A stretch of DNA of 64,000 nucleotides from Demequina sp. NBRC 110052 (lineage in GTDB: Bacteria > Actinomycetota > Actinomycetes > Actinomycetales > Demequinaceae): contig NZ_BBRI01000002.1 in assembly GCF_002090075.1 (NCBI RefSeq), positions 1 to 64,000 on the forward strand. Direction: 5' to 3'. The notes below the pieces were generated by a model that saw only the letters and a program-made list of their open reading frames with translations, was not told the DNA's origin and searched no databases. The number at the start of each line of letters is the position of its first letter. Position 1 is the stretch's first letter. Below are positions 56,593 through 64,000 of this stretch, one piece after another. A program made the translations under genes and the position numbers.

Positions 56593-57282
56593 GTGAATCC
56601 TCAGCCCCCTCTTCCAGCGGCCGTGCTGTGGGACATGGACGGCACACTGATCGACTCCGAGCCGTACTGGATCGAAGCGGAGACCGCACTCGTCGAGCGG
56701 TTCGGGGGCACGTGGAGCGAGGAGGACGGGCTCACGCTCGTCGGTCGTCCGCTGCCGTACTCCGCGCGGATCTTGCAGGGTCGCGGAGTCGCCCTGCCTG
56801 AGGACGAGATCGTCGCGACCCTCACCGCGTCGGTGGCAGAGCGGATACGTGGCGCGGTGCCGTGGCAGGAGGACGCTCGCGCGCTGCTCCAGGAAGTGGT
56901 CGCCGCAGGCGTGCCCTGCGCCCTCGTGACGATGTCGTATCGCCGCATGGCCGATGCGCTCCTCGCCGCAGTGCCCGAGGCGTTCCAGGTCGTCGTGACT
57001 GGCGACGAAGTGCGCCACGGCAAGCCCGATCCCGAGTCCTACCTGCTCGCGGCGCACCGACTCGGCGTCGACATCGCGCGCTGCGTGGCGATCGAGGACT
57101 CTCCCAGCGGCATCGGCGCCGCATGGTCCTCGGGGGCGGCGACGATCGCGGTGCGTCGCCTCGCAGAGCTCGAGGCACGCCCGGGTCTGACGAGACTGAC
57201 GACGCTCGATGGGCTGGGGCTCGAAGGGATCAGGGCCATCGCGAACGGCGAGGTGCGCGACGAACTGACGGGCGGCGCTTGA
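56593..57282 (+). CDS. HAD phosphatase, beta-phosphoglucomutase-like
   Basis: 229 residues. HAD subfamily IA: VLWDMDGTLIDSEPYW (nucleophile Asp and acid/base Asp), TMSYRRMADALL, GKPDPESYLLAA and VAIEDSPSGIGAAWSSGA. The helical cap fits the beta-phosphoglucomutase/DOG phosphatase branch. Substrate not predictable. GTG start set by the divergent promoter. Confidence 0.87.
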   Translation: MNPQPPLPAAVLWDMDGTLIDSEPYWIEAETALVERFGGTWSEEDGLTLVGRPLPYSARILQGRGVALPEDEIVATLTASVAERIRGAVPWQEDARALLQEVVAAGVPCALVTMSYRRMADALLAAVPEAFQVVVTGDEVRHGKPDPESYLLAAHRLGVDIARCVAIEDSPSGIGAAWSSGAATIAVRRLAELEARPGLTRLTTLDGLGLEGIRAIANGEVRDELTGGA

Positions 57283-57288
57283 GCGATC

Positions 57289-58110
57289 TCAGGCGGTGAC
57301 GCCGAGCGCGTCGAGCGCACGCTCCGGCGACAGCGCAGGCGGTGTGCCGCCGAACTCGGGGCACAGCTCTTTGAAGCTGCACCAGTCGCATAGCTTGGAG
57401 CGCTGCGGGCGGAACGCGCCGGCCTTCGCGGCGGCGACGATCTCGTCCCACAGCGCGCGGATCTCGAACTCGACCTGGGCGAGGTCGTCCGGAGTGGGCC
57501 GCAGATCCAGGCGCCCGCCGTCCTTGAGGAAGAGCAGCTGAAGCAACGCGGGCCTACGTCCCCGGATGCGATCCACGAGGAGCGCGTAGAACCGCATCTG
57601 GAAGCGCTCCTTCTGGCCGTAGTTCGGAGGAGGCGTGCGACCTGTCTTGTAGTCGGACAGCCGGATCGAGCCGTCTGGCGCGACCTCGACGCGGTCGATG
57701 ATGCCGCGCAGCAGGGGGCCGTCCTCCAGCTGGAGCTCCACGAACTCCTCGCGACCGGAGGGCTCGAGCCGCATCGGGTTCTCAAGCGTGAAGTACGTCC
57801 GCAGACGCGCCCGCGCTTCGTCGAGCCACGCGGCCAGCGCCGCGTCATCCGCGTGGAGTTCCGCGAGCGCGGGATCCTTCGCGAGCATCTCCTCCCACCC
57901 CGGGCGCAGCGCGCGCGCCGCAGAGTCCTCGGTGCGGTCCTCGGCGGGGAGATCGAACAGGCGCTCCAGGACGAGGTGGACCAGCGTGCCGAGCGTCGCC
58001 GCTGACGACTTCGGTTCCGGGAGGCGGTCGATCGTGCGCAGCCGGAACAGCAGCGGACATTGGCGGAAGTCGTTCGCGCGCGAGGGCGACAGTGCGGGTC
58101 GGCGTGCCAT
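57289..58110 (-). CDS. RecB-family nuclease with 4Fe-4S motif
   Basis: 273 residues of the PD-(D/E)xK (Cas4/RecB-like) superfamily. SPSRANDFRQCPLLFRLR at the start gives the first cysteine; GTLVHLVLERLF follows; the catalytic core is SIRLSDYKTGRTP (Asp, Lys); the C-terminal KLCDWCSFKELCPEF supplies three more cysteines for an Fe-S cluster. No helicase or Cas gene is nearby. Counterpart of mycobacterial Rv2119. Probably DNA repair. Confidence 0.88.
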   Translation of the reverse strand: MARRPALSPSRANDFRQCPLLFRLRTIDRLPEPKSSAATLGTLVHLVLERLFDLPAEDRTEDSAARALRPGWEEMLAKDPALAELHADDAALAAWLDEARARLRTYFTLENPMRLEPSGREEFVELQLEDGPLLRGIIDRVEVAPDGSIRLSDYKTGRTPPPNYGQKERFQMRFYALLVDRIRGRRPALLQLLFLKDGGRLDLRPTPDDLAQVEFEIRALWDEIVAAAKAGAFRPQRSKLCDWCSFKELCPEFGGTPPALSPERALDALGVTA

Positions 58111-58116
58111 GCGAAC

Positions 58117-58122
58117 ACCCTA
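58117..58122 (-). promoter_or_regulatory. Leaderless-type -10 of the RecB-like nuclease (TAGGGT)
   Basis: On the minus strand TAGGGT ends 6 bases before the ATG at 58110. Confidence 0.5.
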
Positions 58123-58180
58123 GGCGCGGGCTCCGACATCGTGACGCGGCGCGGCGGCAGGGGCTGAGGCGGGCGTGACC

Positions 58181-58186
58181 TACGGT
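58181..58186 (+). promoter_or_regulatory. Leaderless-type -10 of the site-2 protease (TACGGT)
   Basis: TACGGT ends 6 bases before the ATG at 58193, which rules against the in-frame GTG at 58175. Confidence 0.5.
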
Positions 58187-58192
58187 GGACGC

Positions 58193-59305
58193 ATGCCGTC
58201 GTCTCCTCGCCCCACACGCGGATTCCAGCTCGGAACCCTCGTCGGGGCGCGCGTCATCGTGCAGCCGTCCACGCTGCTGATGCTCGCCGCCCTCGCGTTC
58301 CTGTTCGCGTCTGGCACGGAGGGCGGCATGACTCGCCGCGCCTTCACGCTCGGCCTTGCGCTCGCCGTGAGTCTCTTCGTGTCCGTCTTCCTTCACGAGG
58401 CTGCGCACGCCGTCGCTGCGCGCGCGTTCGGGCGGCGCGTGGACGAGATCGTCATCACGCTGTGGGGCGGACACACCTCGTTCGACTCGACGGCGCTGAC
58501 GGCGCGTGTCTCCGGAGTCACGGCAGTCGCGGGTCCGCTCGCCAACGTCGCGATCGGACTTGCACTCATGGGCATCGGTGCCGCGTTGCCGCTCACGGGC
58601 ATCGGTGCGGGAATCCTCTCGTGGGCCGCCTACGCGAACCTGTTGCTGGCAGCCTTCAACCTGCTGCCTGGCATCCCCATGGACGGTGGGCGCGTTCTCG
58701 AGGCGATCGTCTGGGCCGTGACCGGGCGGCGTCACACGGGAACGATCGTCGCAGCGTGGGGAGGACGCGTCGTCGCGGTCGGCGTGCTGCTGTGGGCGGT
58801 CGTGCCGCCGCTGCTGCGCGGAGCCGCGCCCAGCCTGTTCACGATCGTGTGGGCCTTCCTGATCTTCTCGATTCTGTGGCCTGCCGCGTCGCAGGCGCTG
58901 CGCTGGTCCCAGACGCTCGCGCGGCGCGAGGGCGTGTCCGCGGCCTCGCTGATGCGGCCCGCGGTCGCGCTCCGCTTCGACGCCTCCGTGGCGGCAGCAC
59001 TGAATCTCGCGGACGACGCGGGCGCCGAGGAGGTCGTCGTGCTCGCGGCGGACGACGCGGCGGCCGGCCGCTTCCCCGTGACGACCGCCCGCGAGGTGCC
59101 CGCGGACCGGCGCGAGACGACGGGCCTCGACGCTGTGACGACGCCGTTGCCCCGTGGCGCTGCGGTGACGGTCGGTGCGGACGCCGAGGCGCTCGTCGAA
59201 GCTCTCCGTGAATGGTGGGGTCGCACCGACGCCTGGGTAGTGCTGAGCGAGGGGGAGCCAGTCGGCGTCGTGCGGCTCCTCGACGCGATGAACGCGTTGC
59301 GCTGA
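58193..59305 (+). CDS. M50 family site-2 intramembrane zinc protease
   Basis: 370 residues with 5-6 membrane helices. The zinc site is FLHEAAHAVAARAFG (HExxH) and the second ligand loop NLLPGIPMDGGRVLEA (Asp in MDGG). A C-terminal region of about 120 residues resembles a degenerate CBS pair. These enzymes cut membrane-bound regulators. It lies 18 bases upstream of trmI and the Pup genes and may be transcribed with them. Confidence 0.9.
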   Translation: MPSSPRPTRGFQLGTLVGARVIVQPSTLLMLAALAFLFASGTEGGMTRRAFTLGLALAVSLFVSVFLHEAAHAVAARAFGRRVDEIVITLWGGHTSFDSTALTARVSGVTAVAGPLANVAIGLALMGIGAALPLTGIGAGILSWAAYANLLLAAFNLLPGIPMDGGRVLEAIVWAVTGRRHTGTIVAAWGGRVVAVGVLLWAVVPPLLRGAAPSLFTIVWAFLIFSILWPAASQALRWSQTLARREGVSAASLMRPAVALRFDASVAAALNLADDAGAEEVVVLAADDAAAGRFPVTTAREVPADRRETTGLDAVTTPLPRGAAVTVGADAEALVEALREWWGRTDAWVVLSEGEPVGVVRLLDAMNALR

Positions 59306-59311
59306 CCCGCC

Positions 59312-59317
59312 TAGGAT
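59312..59317 (+). promoter_or_regulatory. Leaderless-type -10 of trmI (TAGGAT)
   Basis: TAGGAT ends 6 bases before the ATG of trmI. It probably also drives arc and dop, which follow without a gap. Confidence 0.6.
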
Positions 59318-59323
59318 TGCGGC

Positions 59324-60352
59324 ATGACCCCTGACTCCGTCGCGCCCACGGGCGCCCAGCTCCGCCGTGGCCCTCTGCGCGAGGGCGAACGCGTGCAGCT
59401 CACCGACGCGAAGGGCCGCCCTCACACGATCCAGCTCGCCGCGGGCAAGGTGTTCCACACCCATCGCGGTCATCTGTCGCACGACACTCTGATCGGCAGC
59501 GACGAGGGAGTCGTCGTGCGGACCTCGTCGGGTGCCGGGCTGCTCGCGCTGCGGCCGCTCCTCAACGATTTCGTGATGTCGATGCCCAGGGGAGCGGCGG
59601 TCGTCTATCCCAAGGACGCCGGCCAGATCGTCCAGTACGGCGACATCTTCCCCGGCGCGCGCGTCGTCGAGGCGGGAGTGGGCTCGGGAGCGCTCACCAT
59701 GTCACTCCTGCGCGCGATCGGCGACGAGGGCGAGCTCATCTCGATCGAGCGCCGCGAGGACTTCGCCGACATCGCGCGGGCGAATGTGGAGACGCACTTC
59801 GGGGCTCCGCACCCCGCGTGGCGTCTTGAGATCGGCGACTTCGCGGACCGCGTGGCCGAGGTCGCGGCGCCAGGCACAGTGGACCGCATCGTGCTCGACA
59901 TGCTTGCGCCGTGGGAGAACCTCGAGGCGGCCGCGGGCGCGCTCGCCCCCGGCGGGGTGTTCCTCGCGTACGTCGCGACGACGACGCAGCTGTCGCGACT
60001 CGCAGAGGACCTGCGCGAGCATGGCGGCTTCACCGAGCCACAGGCGTGGGAGACCATGGTGCGCACGTGGCATCTCGAGGGCCTGTCCGTCAGGCCGGAT
60101 CACCGGATGATCGGCCACACGGGGTTCCTGCTGACCGCAAGGCGTCTCGCGCCTGGCGTCGAGGCGCCGCTGAGGCACCGCCGTCCCGCCAAGGGCGCCT
60201 ATCCGGTGGATGACGAGTGGACCCCGGAGGACCTCGGCGAGCGCGCGGTGTCCGACAAGAAGGTGCGCAAGGTGCGCCGCGACGCGCTGCGCTCGATCGA
60301 GGCGATCGAGGGCACGGAGGCGATGCCCGCGCAGCCGGATGAGGAGGACTGA
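59324..60352 (+). CDS. trmI: tRNA (adenine-N1)-methyltransferase TrmI
   Basis: 342 residues. Makes m1A58 in tRNA. The N-terminal domain is followed by the Rossmann methyltransferase: YPKDAGQIVQYGDIFPGARVVEAGVGSGALTM, the SAM loop EAGVGSG, and VLDMLAPWENLE. Rv2118c of M. tuberculosis is the counterpart and also lies near mpa. The stop shares one base with the arc ATG (TGATG). Confidence 0.93.
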   Translation: MTPDSVAPTGAQLRRGPLREGERVQLTDAKGRPHTIQLAAGKVFHTHRGHLSHDTLIGSDEGVVVRTSSGAGLLALRPLLNDFVMSMPRGAAVVYPKDAGQIVQYGDIFPGARVVEAGVGSGALTMSLLRAIGDEGELISIERREDFADIARANVETHFGAPHPAWRLEIGDFADRVAEVAAPGTVDRIVLDMLAPWENLEAAAGALAPGGVFLAYVATTTQLSRLAEDLREHGGFTEPQAWETMVRTWHLEGLSVRPDHRMIGHTGFLLTARRLAPGVEAPLRHRRPAKGAYPVDDEWTPEDLGERAVSDKKVRKVRRDALRSIEAIEGTEAMPAQPDEED

Positions 60353-61755
60353 TGGTGGCCGAGGGCCAGGACAGGACCGCCGCGCTGGAGCGGCGCAACG
60401 CTGAGCTTCAGCGACTGCTCGAGCTCGCGCGCGAGCAGCTTGGGGAGATGAAGGAGAAGCTTGCCGAGGCGTCTCAGCCGCCGCAGACCTTCGCGACCTT
60501 CGTGCAGAAGGTCGGACGCCTCGTGGACATCGTGTCGCAGGGGCGCCGCATGCGTGTCGCGGTGCTGCCCGGCGTGGACGTGGACCTGAAGCCAGGAGAC
60601 GAGGTCCTGCTCAACGGCATGAGCGTCGTGGTCGGCAAGGCACAGCCCGAGCGCACGGGCCAGGCCGCGATCGTGCGGGAGGTCATCGACGACGACCGCA
60701 TCCTCGTCGTCTCGCGGGGCGAGGACGAGCGAGTCGCCGTGCTCATCGGCGGCGACGCCGCGGCACGCGTCCACGAGGGCGACACCGTGATCATCGATCC
60801 GCGCACGGGCTTCGCCTCCGAGCGGGTCGAGCGCACAGGCGTCGAGGCGCTCCTGCTCGAAGAGGTGCCGGACGTCGACTACGCCTCGATCGGAGGGCTG
60901 ACGCCCCAGATCGAGCGCATCCGCGACGCTATCGAGCTACCGATCCGACACCCCGAGCTCTATCGCGAGCATCTGCTTCAGCCCCCGCGTGGCCTGCTGC
61001 TGTACGGCCCGCCCGGGTGCGGCAAGACGCTCATCGCCAAGGCCGTCGCGCACTCGCTCGGCGATGCCGTGGGCGCCGACCGGAGCTACTTCCTCTCGGT
61101 CAAGGGCCCCGAGCTTCTCAACAAGTACGTGGGTGAGACCGAGCGCTACATCCGGACCATCTTCGAGCGTGCGCGCGCCAAGGCGCACACGGGTGCACCC
61201 GTCGTCGTGTTCTTCGACGAGATGGACGCGCTGTTCCGTGCGCGGGGCTCGGGCGTGAGCTCGGACATGGAGACGACGATCGTGCCGCAGCTGCTCACGG
61301 AGCTCGACGGCGTCGAGGCGCTCAGCAACGTCATCGTGATCGGCGCCTCCAACCGCGAGGACATGATCGATCCAGCCATCCTGAGGCCCGGCCGCCTGGA
61401 CGTGAAGATTGAGATCTCGCGGCCCGATGCGCGGTCGGCGGAGGACATCTTCGCGAAGTACCTCACGACGCGCCTCCCGATCGACCCAGGGGCGATCAAG
61501 GAGCACGGCGGGGACGCTCACGCGACCGTGCGTGCGATGACCTCCGACGCGGTGGCCCACCTGTTCGCGGCGCCCGACGCCTCCGACCATGTCTCAGGCG
61601 CGATGATCCGCAACATCGTCGACCGCGCCAAGACCGCGGCGATCAAGTCGGTCATCTCCGGGGGAGCGAAGGGCATCTCGTTCGCCCACCTCCGGTCCGC
61701 ATGCGAGCAGGAGCTGATCGAGGCACGCGCGGTGGCGGCGAGGGAGCTCGGCTGA
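60352..61755 (+). CDS. arc: ARC (Mpa-like) AAA ATPase of the Pup system, lacking the QYL tail
   Basis: 467 residues. Unfolds pupylated proteins. N-terminal coiled coil (about 5-45) that binds Pup, two OB domains (about 50-190), then the AAA domain with Walker A GPPGCGKT, Walker B VVFFDEMDALFRARG and pore loop segment. It ends EQELIEARAVAARELG directly after the AAA domain; the C-terminal extension and QYL motif that dock Mpa (609 residues) onto the 20S proteasome are absent. Translationally coupled to trmI; dop starts immediately after its stop. Confidence 0.93.
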   Translation: MVAEGQDRTAALERRNAELQRLLELAREQLGEMKEKLAEASQPPQTFATFVQKVGRLVDIVSQGRRMRVAVLPGVDVDLKPGDEVLLNGMSVVVGKAQPERTGQAAIVREVIDDDRILVVSRGEDERVAVLIGGDAAARVHEGDTVIIDPRTGFASERVERTGVEALLLEEVPDVDYASIGGLTPQIERIRDAIELPIRHPELYREHLLQPPRGLLLYGPPGCGKTLIAKAVAHSLGDAVGADRSYFLSVKGPELLNKYVGETERYIRTIFERARAKAHTGAPVVVFFDEMDALFRARGSGVSSDMETTIVPQLLTELDGVEALSNVIVIGASNREDMIDPAILRPGRLDVKIEISRPDARSAEDIFAKYLTTRLPIDPGAIKEHGGDAHATVRAMTSDAVAHLFAAPDASDHVSGAMIRNIVDRAKTAAIKSVISGGAKGISFAHLRSACEQELIEARAVAARELG

Positions 61756-63267
61756 ATGCGCATCGTCGGCATCGAGACCGAGTACGGCATCACTGACCCC
61801 GACGATCCGCGCGCGAACGCGATCCTCCTCGCGTCTCGACTCGTCAGCGCGTGCCGCGCCGAGCTCGGCGACCTCTCGGCACGGTGGGACTACGGCGGGG
61901 AGGACCCGCTGCAGGATCAGCGCGGCATGCGCCGCGACCGGCGCTACGCCACCGCCGACCTGCTGACCGATGCGCCCGAGTACTCCGAGGCCGAGCGAGG
62001 CATCACGCTGCGTCGGCGTCGCGGCTCATGGGAGGACCCCGCGCACCTCAACGCGGTGCTTCCCAACGGCGCGCGGTTCTACGTGGACCACGCACACCCC
62101 GAGTACTCCGGCCCCGAAGTGCGATCCGCGCACGACGCCGTCCTGTGGGACGTCGCGGGCGATCGCATCGCGCTCGCCGCGGCCGCGCGCTACGAGGCGA
62201 TCGAGGGCGAGCGCGTGACCCTGTACAAGAACAACGTCGACGGCAAGGGCGCCAGCTACGGCACGCACGAGAACTTCCTGGTGCGTCGCGACGTCGACTT
62301 CGACGCGCTCGCGTCGCGCCTGACCGCGCACCTGGCGACGCGCCAGGTCTACACGGGGGCGGGCCGCGTCGGGCTCGGCGCTCACGGCGAGGACGCGGGC
62401 TTCCAGATCTCGCAGCGCGCCGACTACATCGAGACCGAGGTCGGCCTCGAGACGACCCTGCGGCGACCGATCGTGAACACGCGCGACGAGCCCCACGCCT
62501 CGCGTCAGCGGTGGCGCAGGCTCCATGTGATCATCGGCGACGCGAACTGCCTGGAGGTGCCGACGTACCTCAAGATCGGCACCACGGCGCTCGTGCTCGC
62601 CGCGATCGAGGCGGAGGACGAGCGGCTCGACGCGCTCGTGCTGGCCGACCCCGTGGGTGACGTGCGGACAGTCTCGCGTGACCTCGCGCTCGAGACCTCC
62701 CTCGCGCTCGCCTCGGGCGAGACGGCCACGGCGCTCGAGATCCAGCGGGCGCTCCTCGAGATCTGCCGCGACTACGCGCGCGACGGCGACGACGCGCTGG
62801 TGCTTGCCCGCTGGGAGAGCGTGCTCGATCGCCTTGGCAGGGACATCTTCGAGGCGGCGCGTGAGGTCGAGTGGGTCGCGAAACTGCAGCTACTCGGACG
62901 GCTGCGCACGAAGAATGCGGGGCCGGACGGGCGCCCGTTGCCGTGGGACGACGCGCGCCTCGCCGCGGCCGATGTGCAGTGGTCGCGGCTCGGCGACGGC
63001 TTCGCGTTCCGCCTCGCCGCCGCAGGCGCCGTGGAGCGCCTCACGACCGACGAAGCCGTGGCGCAGGCGGAGACGAACGCACCGCAGGACACGCGGGCGC
63101 GGCTCAGAGGCGCGATCGTCGCGGGGCGTCCCGACATCGTCGATGCCGCGGGATGGTCCACCGTCGTGCTCGACCGTGACGCGGACCACGGCAACCTCGA
63201 GGTCGTGCATCTGTACGACCCGCATGAGGCCAGCCACCCGCTGCTGGACTCCTTGCTGCGCGGATAG
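61756..63267 (+). CDS. dop: Dop, depupylase/deamidase of Pup
   Basis: 503 residues. Glutamine-synthetase-like fold. [12 protein letters not shown] starts the ATP/Mg site; [20 protein letters not shown] is the Dop-specific loop that distinguishes it from Paf[15 protein letters not shown] has the nucleophilic Asp; [18 protein letters not shown] follows. It removes Pup from proteins and would deamidate a GGQ Pup, though Pup here already ends in Glu. No gap to arc. Its TAG stop forms part of the pup promoter. Confidence 0.94.
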   Translation: MRIVGIETEYGITDPDDPRANAILLASRLVSACRAELGDLSARWDYGGEDPLQDQRGMRRDRRYATADLLTDAPEYSEAERGITLRRRRGSWEDPAHLNAVLPNGARFYVDHAHPEYSGPEVRSAHDAVLWDVAGDRIALAAAARYEAIEGERVTLYKNNVDGKGASYGTHENFLVRRDVDFDALASRLTAHLATRQVYTGAGRVGLGAHGEDAGFQISQRADYIETEVGLETTLRRPIVNTRDEPHASRQRWRRLHVIIGDANCLEVPTYLKIGTTALVLAAIEAEDERLDALVLADPVGDVRTVSRDLALETSLALASGETATALEIQRALLEICRDYARDGDDALVLARWESVLDRLGRDIFEAAREVEWVAKLQLLGRLRTKNAGPDGRPLPWDDARLAAADVQWSRLGDGFAFRLAAAGAVERLTTDEAVAQAETNAPQDTRARLRGAIVAGRPDIVDAAGWSTVVLDRDADHGNLEVVHLYDPHEASHPLLDSLLRG

Positions 63268-63270
63268 ACT
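63265..63270 (+). promoter_or_regulatory. Leaderless-type -10 of pup (TAGACT); overlaps dop stop
   Basis: TAGACT begins with the TAG stop of dop and ends 6 bases before the ATG of pup. Confidence 0.55.
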
Positions 63271-63276
63271 GCACTC

Positions 63277-63456
63277 ATGCCTCAGGTCAACGCTTCCGGA
63301 CAGCCCTACGAGGACGACGCGCCCGAGCCCGCAGCGGCACCCGCGCAGCAGGCCTCGACCGACGCGCTCGACGACCTGCTCGACGAGATCGACGGGTCGT
63401 TGCAGACCAACGCAGAGCAGTTCGTGCGCTCGTTCGTCCAGAAGGGCGGCGAGTAG
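63277..63456 (+). CDS. pup: Pup, prokaryotic ubiquitin-like protein (59 aa, GGE end)
   Basis: 59 residues: a disordered Gln/Glu/Pro/Ala N-terminal part, a central helix with [12 protein letters not shown] and the C-terminal [15 protein letters not shown]. The last residue is already Glu, the form ready for ligation by PafA. The only lysine is Lys56. Slightly shorter than the 64-residue mycobacterial Pup. It stands between dop and pafA. Confidence 0.95.
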   Translation: MPQVNASGQPYEDDAPEPAAAPAQQASTDALDDLLDEIDGSLQTNAEQFVRSFVQKGGE

Positions 63457-63485
63457 CGCCGTCCGGCGCCTCGCACGCCGTCGCG

Positions 63486-64000
63486 ATGCAGATCGCCGAG
63501 GTTCCGCCGCCACTCGAGGTCGATCCGGCCCGCCGCATCTTCGGGCTCGAGACCGAGTTCGGCCTCCATGTGCATGCGCCTCACTCACGGCCCGTGACTC
63601 CCGAGGAGGTCGCGGGGCACCTGTTCCACTCCGTGGTGCAGTGGGGCCGCTCCTCCAACGTGTTCCTCCCGAACGCGTCGCGCCTGTACATCGACGTGGG
63701 CGCGCACCCCGAGTACGCGACGGCGGAGTGCGACACGATCACCGACCTCATCGCGATGGACAAGGCGGGCGAGCGCATCGTCCACGATCTCGTGGCGGAC
63801 GGCGAGAAGCGACTCCGCGAGGCGGGCGTCGACGGCACGATCTACCTCTACAAAAACAACACCGATTCGGCCGGCAACAGCTACGGATGCCACGAGAACT
63901 ACCTCCTGCGGCGCCGCGCCGACTTCGCGGGCTTCGGGCGCCAGCTTCTGCCGTTCCTCGTGACCCGGCAGATCGTCACCGGAGCCGGCACCATCACTCG
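63486..64000 (+). CDS. pafA: PafA, Pup-protein ligase (3' end outside window)
   Basis: 171 complete codons, open to the window end. Joins the C-terminal Glu of Pup to target lysines. [15 protein letters not shown] is the ATP/Mg site; [27 protein letters not shown] carries the active Asp; [21 protein letters not shown] and [14 protein letters not shown] follow, all near-diagnostic of PafA and without the Dop loop. Only 29 bases separate it from pup, leaving no room for prcB/prcA. Confidence 0.95.
   Translation, partial: MQIAEVPPPLEVDPARRIFGLETEFGLHVHAPHSRPVTPEEVAGHLFHSVVQWGRSSNVFLPNASRLYIDVGAHPEYATAECDTITDLIAMDKAGERIVHDLVADGEKRLREAGVDGTIYLYKNNTDSAGNSYGCHENYLLRRRADFAGFGRQLLPFLVTRQIVTGAGTIT

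Overview
The window is high-GC, densely packed DNA from an actinobacterium. Gene content and order suggest Micrococcales or a near relative, but no rRNA or other typing gene is present to fix the genus. The evidence is a Pup conjugation locus (ARC, Dop, Pup, PafA), an InhA-type enoyl reductase behind FabG, a glgC/glgA pair, a SufR-headed suf cluster, an imuA'-imuB-dnaE2 SOS mutasome and a sortase-type LPETG protein. No phage, insertion sequence, CRISPR array or rRNA was found. No stretch longer than about 210 bases lacks a gene, and the larger gaps hold promoters, a tRNA or terminators.

Layout. (1) 1-11115: a rightward, mostly overlapping operon in the order known from Mycobacterium tuberculosis Rv1691-Rv1700: repeat-rich protein, HAD phosphatase, a 56-residue protein, tlyA, nadK, recN, steA, steB/mctB, pyrG, NUDIX hydrolase. 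(2) 11123-13278, leftward: ilvA and heme A synthase ctaA. (3) 13387-19940: AT-rich control region and sufR-B-D-Rieske-C-S-U-T. (4) 19947-27240: DUF1697 protein, amino-acid antiporter, biotin ECF transporter bioY-M-N, ABC-F ATPase, an unknown protein and SURF1. (5) 27391-29862: fabG, inhA/fabI, sixA-like phosphatase, unknown protein. (6) 29849-35445: serB and glgC facing glgA, an ABC ATPase, and an NfeD/SPFH pair. (7) 35496-38292: DUF2157 membrane protein, SpoU methyltransferase, a lipoprotein with an HExxH motif. (8) 38396-47990: DNA damage block (imuA'-imuB, dnaE2, Ada-AlkA fusion, ogt) with an opposite-strand LPETG surface protein between imuB and dnaE2. (9) 48084-56569: small GPGG membrane protein, H+-pyrophosphatase, unknown protein, tRNA-Leu(GAG), M20 peptidase, DUF5703 protein, acidic protein, aldo/keto reductase, uppP, PAC2 protein. 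(10) 56593-64000: HAD phosphatase, RecB-type nuclease, site-2 protease, trmI, arc, dop, pup and the start of pafA.

Three things stand out. The Pup locus has no prcBA between pup and pafA, Pup ends in Gly-Gly-Glu, and ARC stops right after its AAA domain without the gate-opening QYL tail; together these suggest pupylation without a 20S proteasome. The two SOS promoters, before imuA' and before dnaE2, are the same 28-base block with one difference. The block carries a start codon that begins ImuA' but opens a 7-codon leader ORF in front of dnaE2. Finally, about twenty genes have a TAnnnT-type -10 element ending 6-8 bases before the start codon, which implies widespread leaderless transcription and decides many starts here. 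One such site is a divergent promoter with overlapping -10 elements, and in two places a TAG stop codon doubles as half of a -10.
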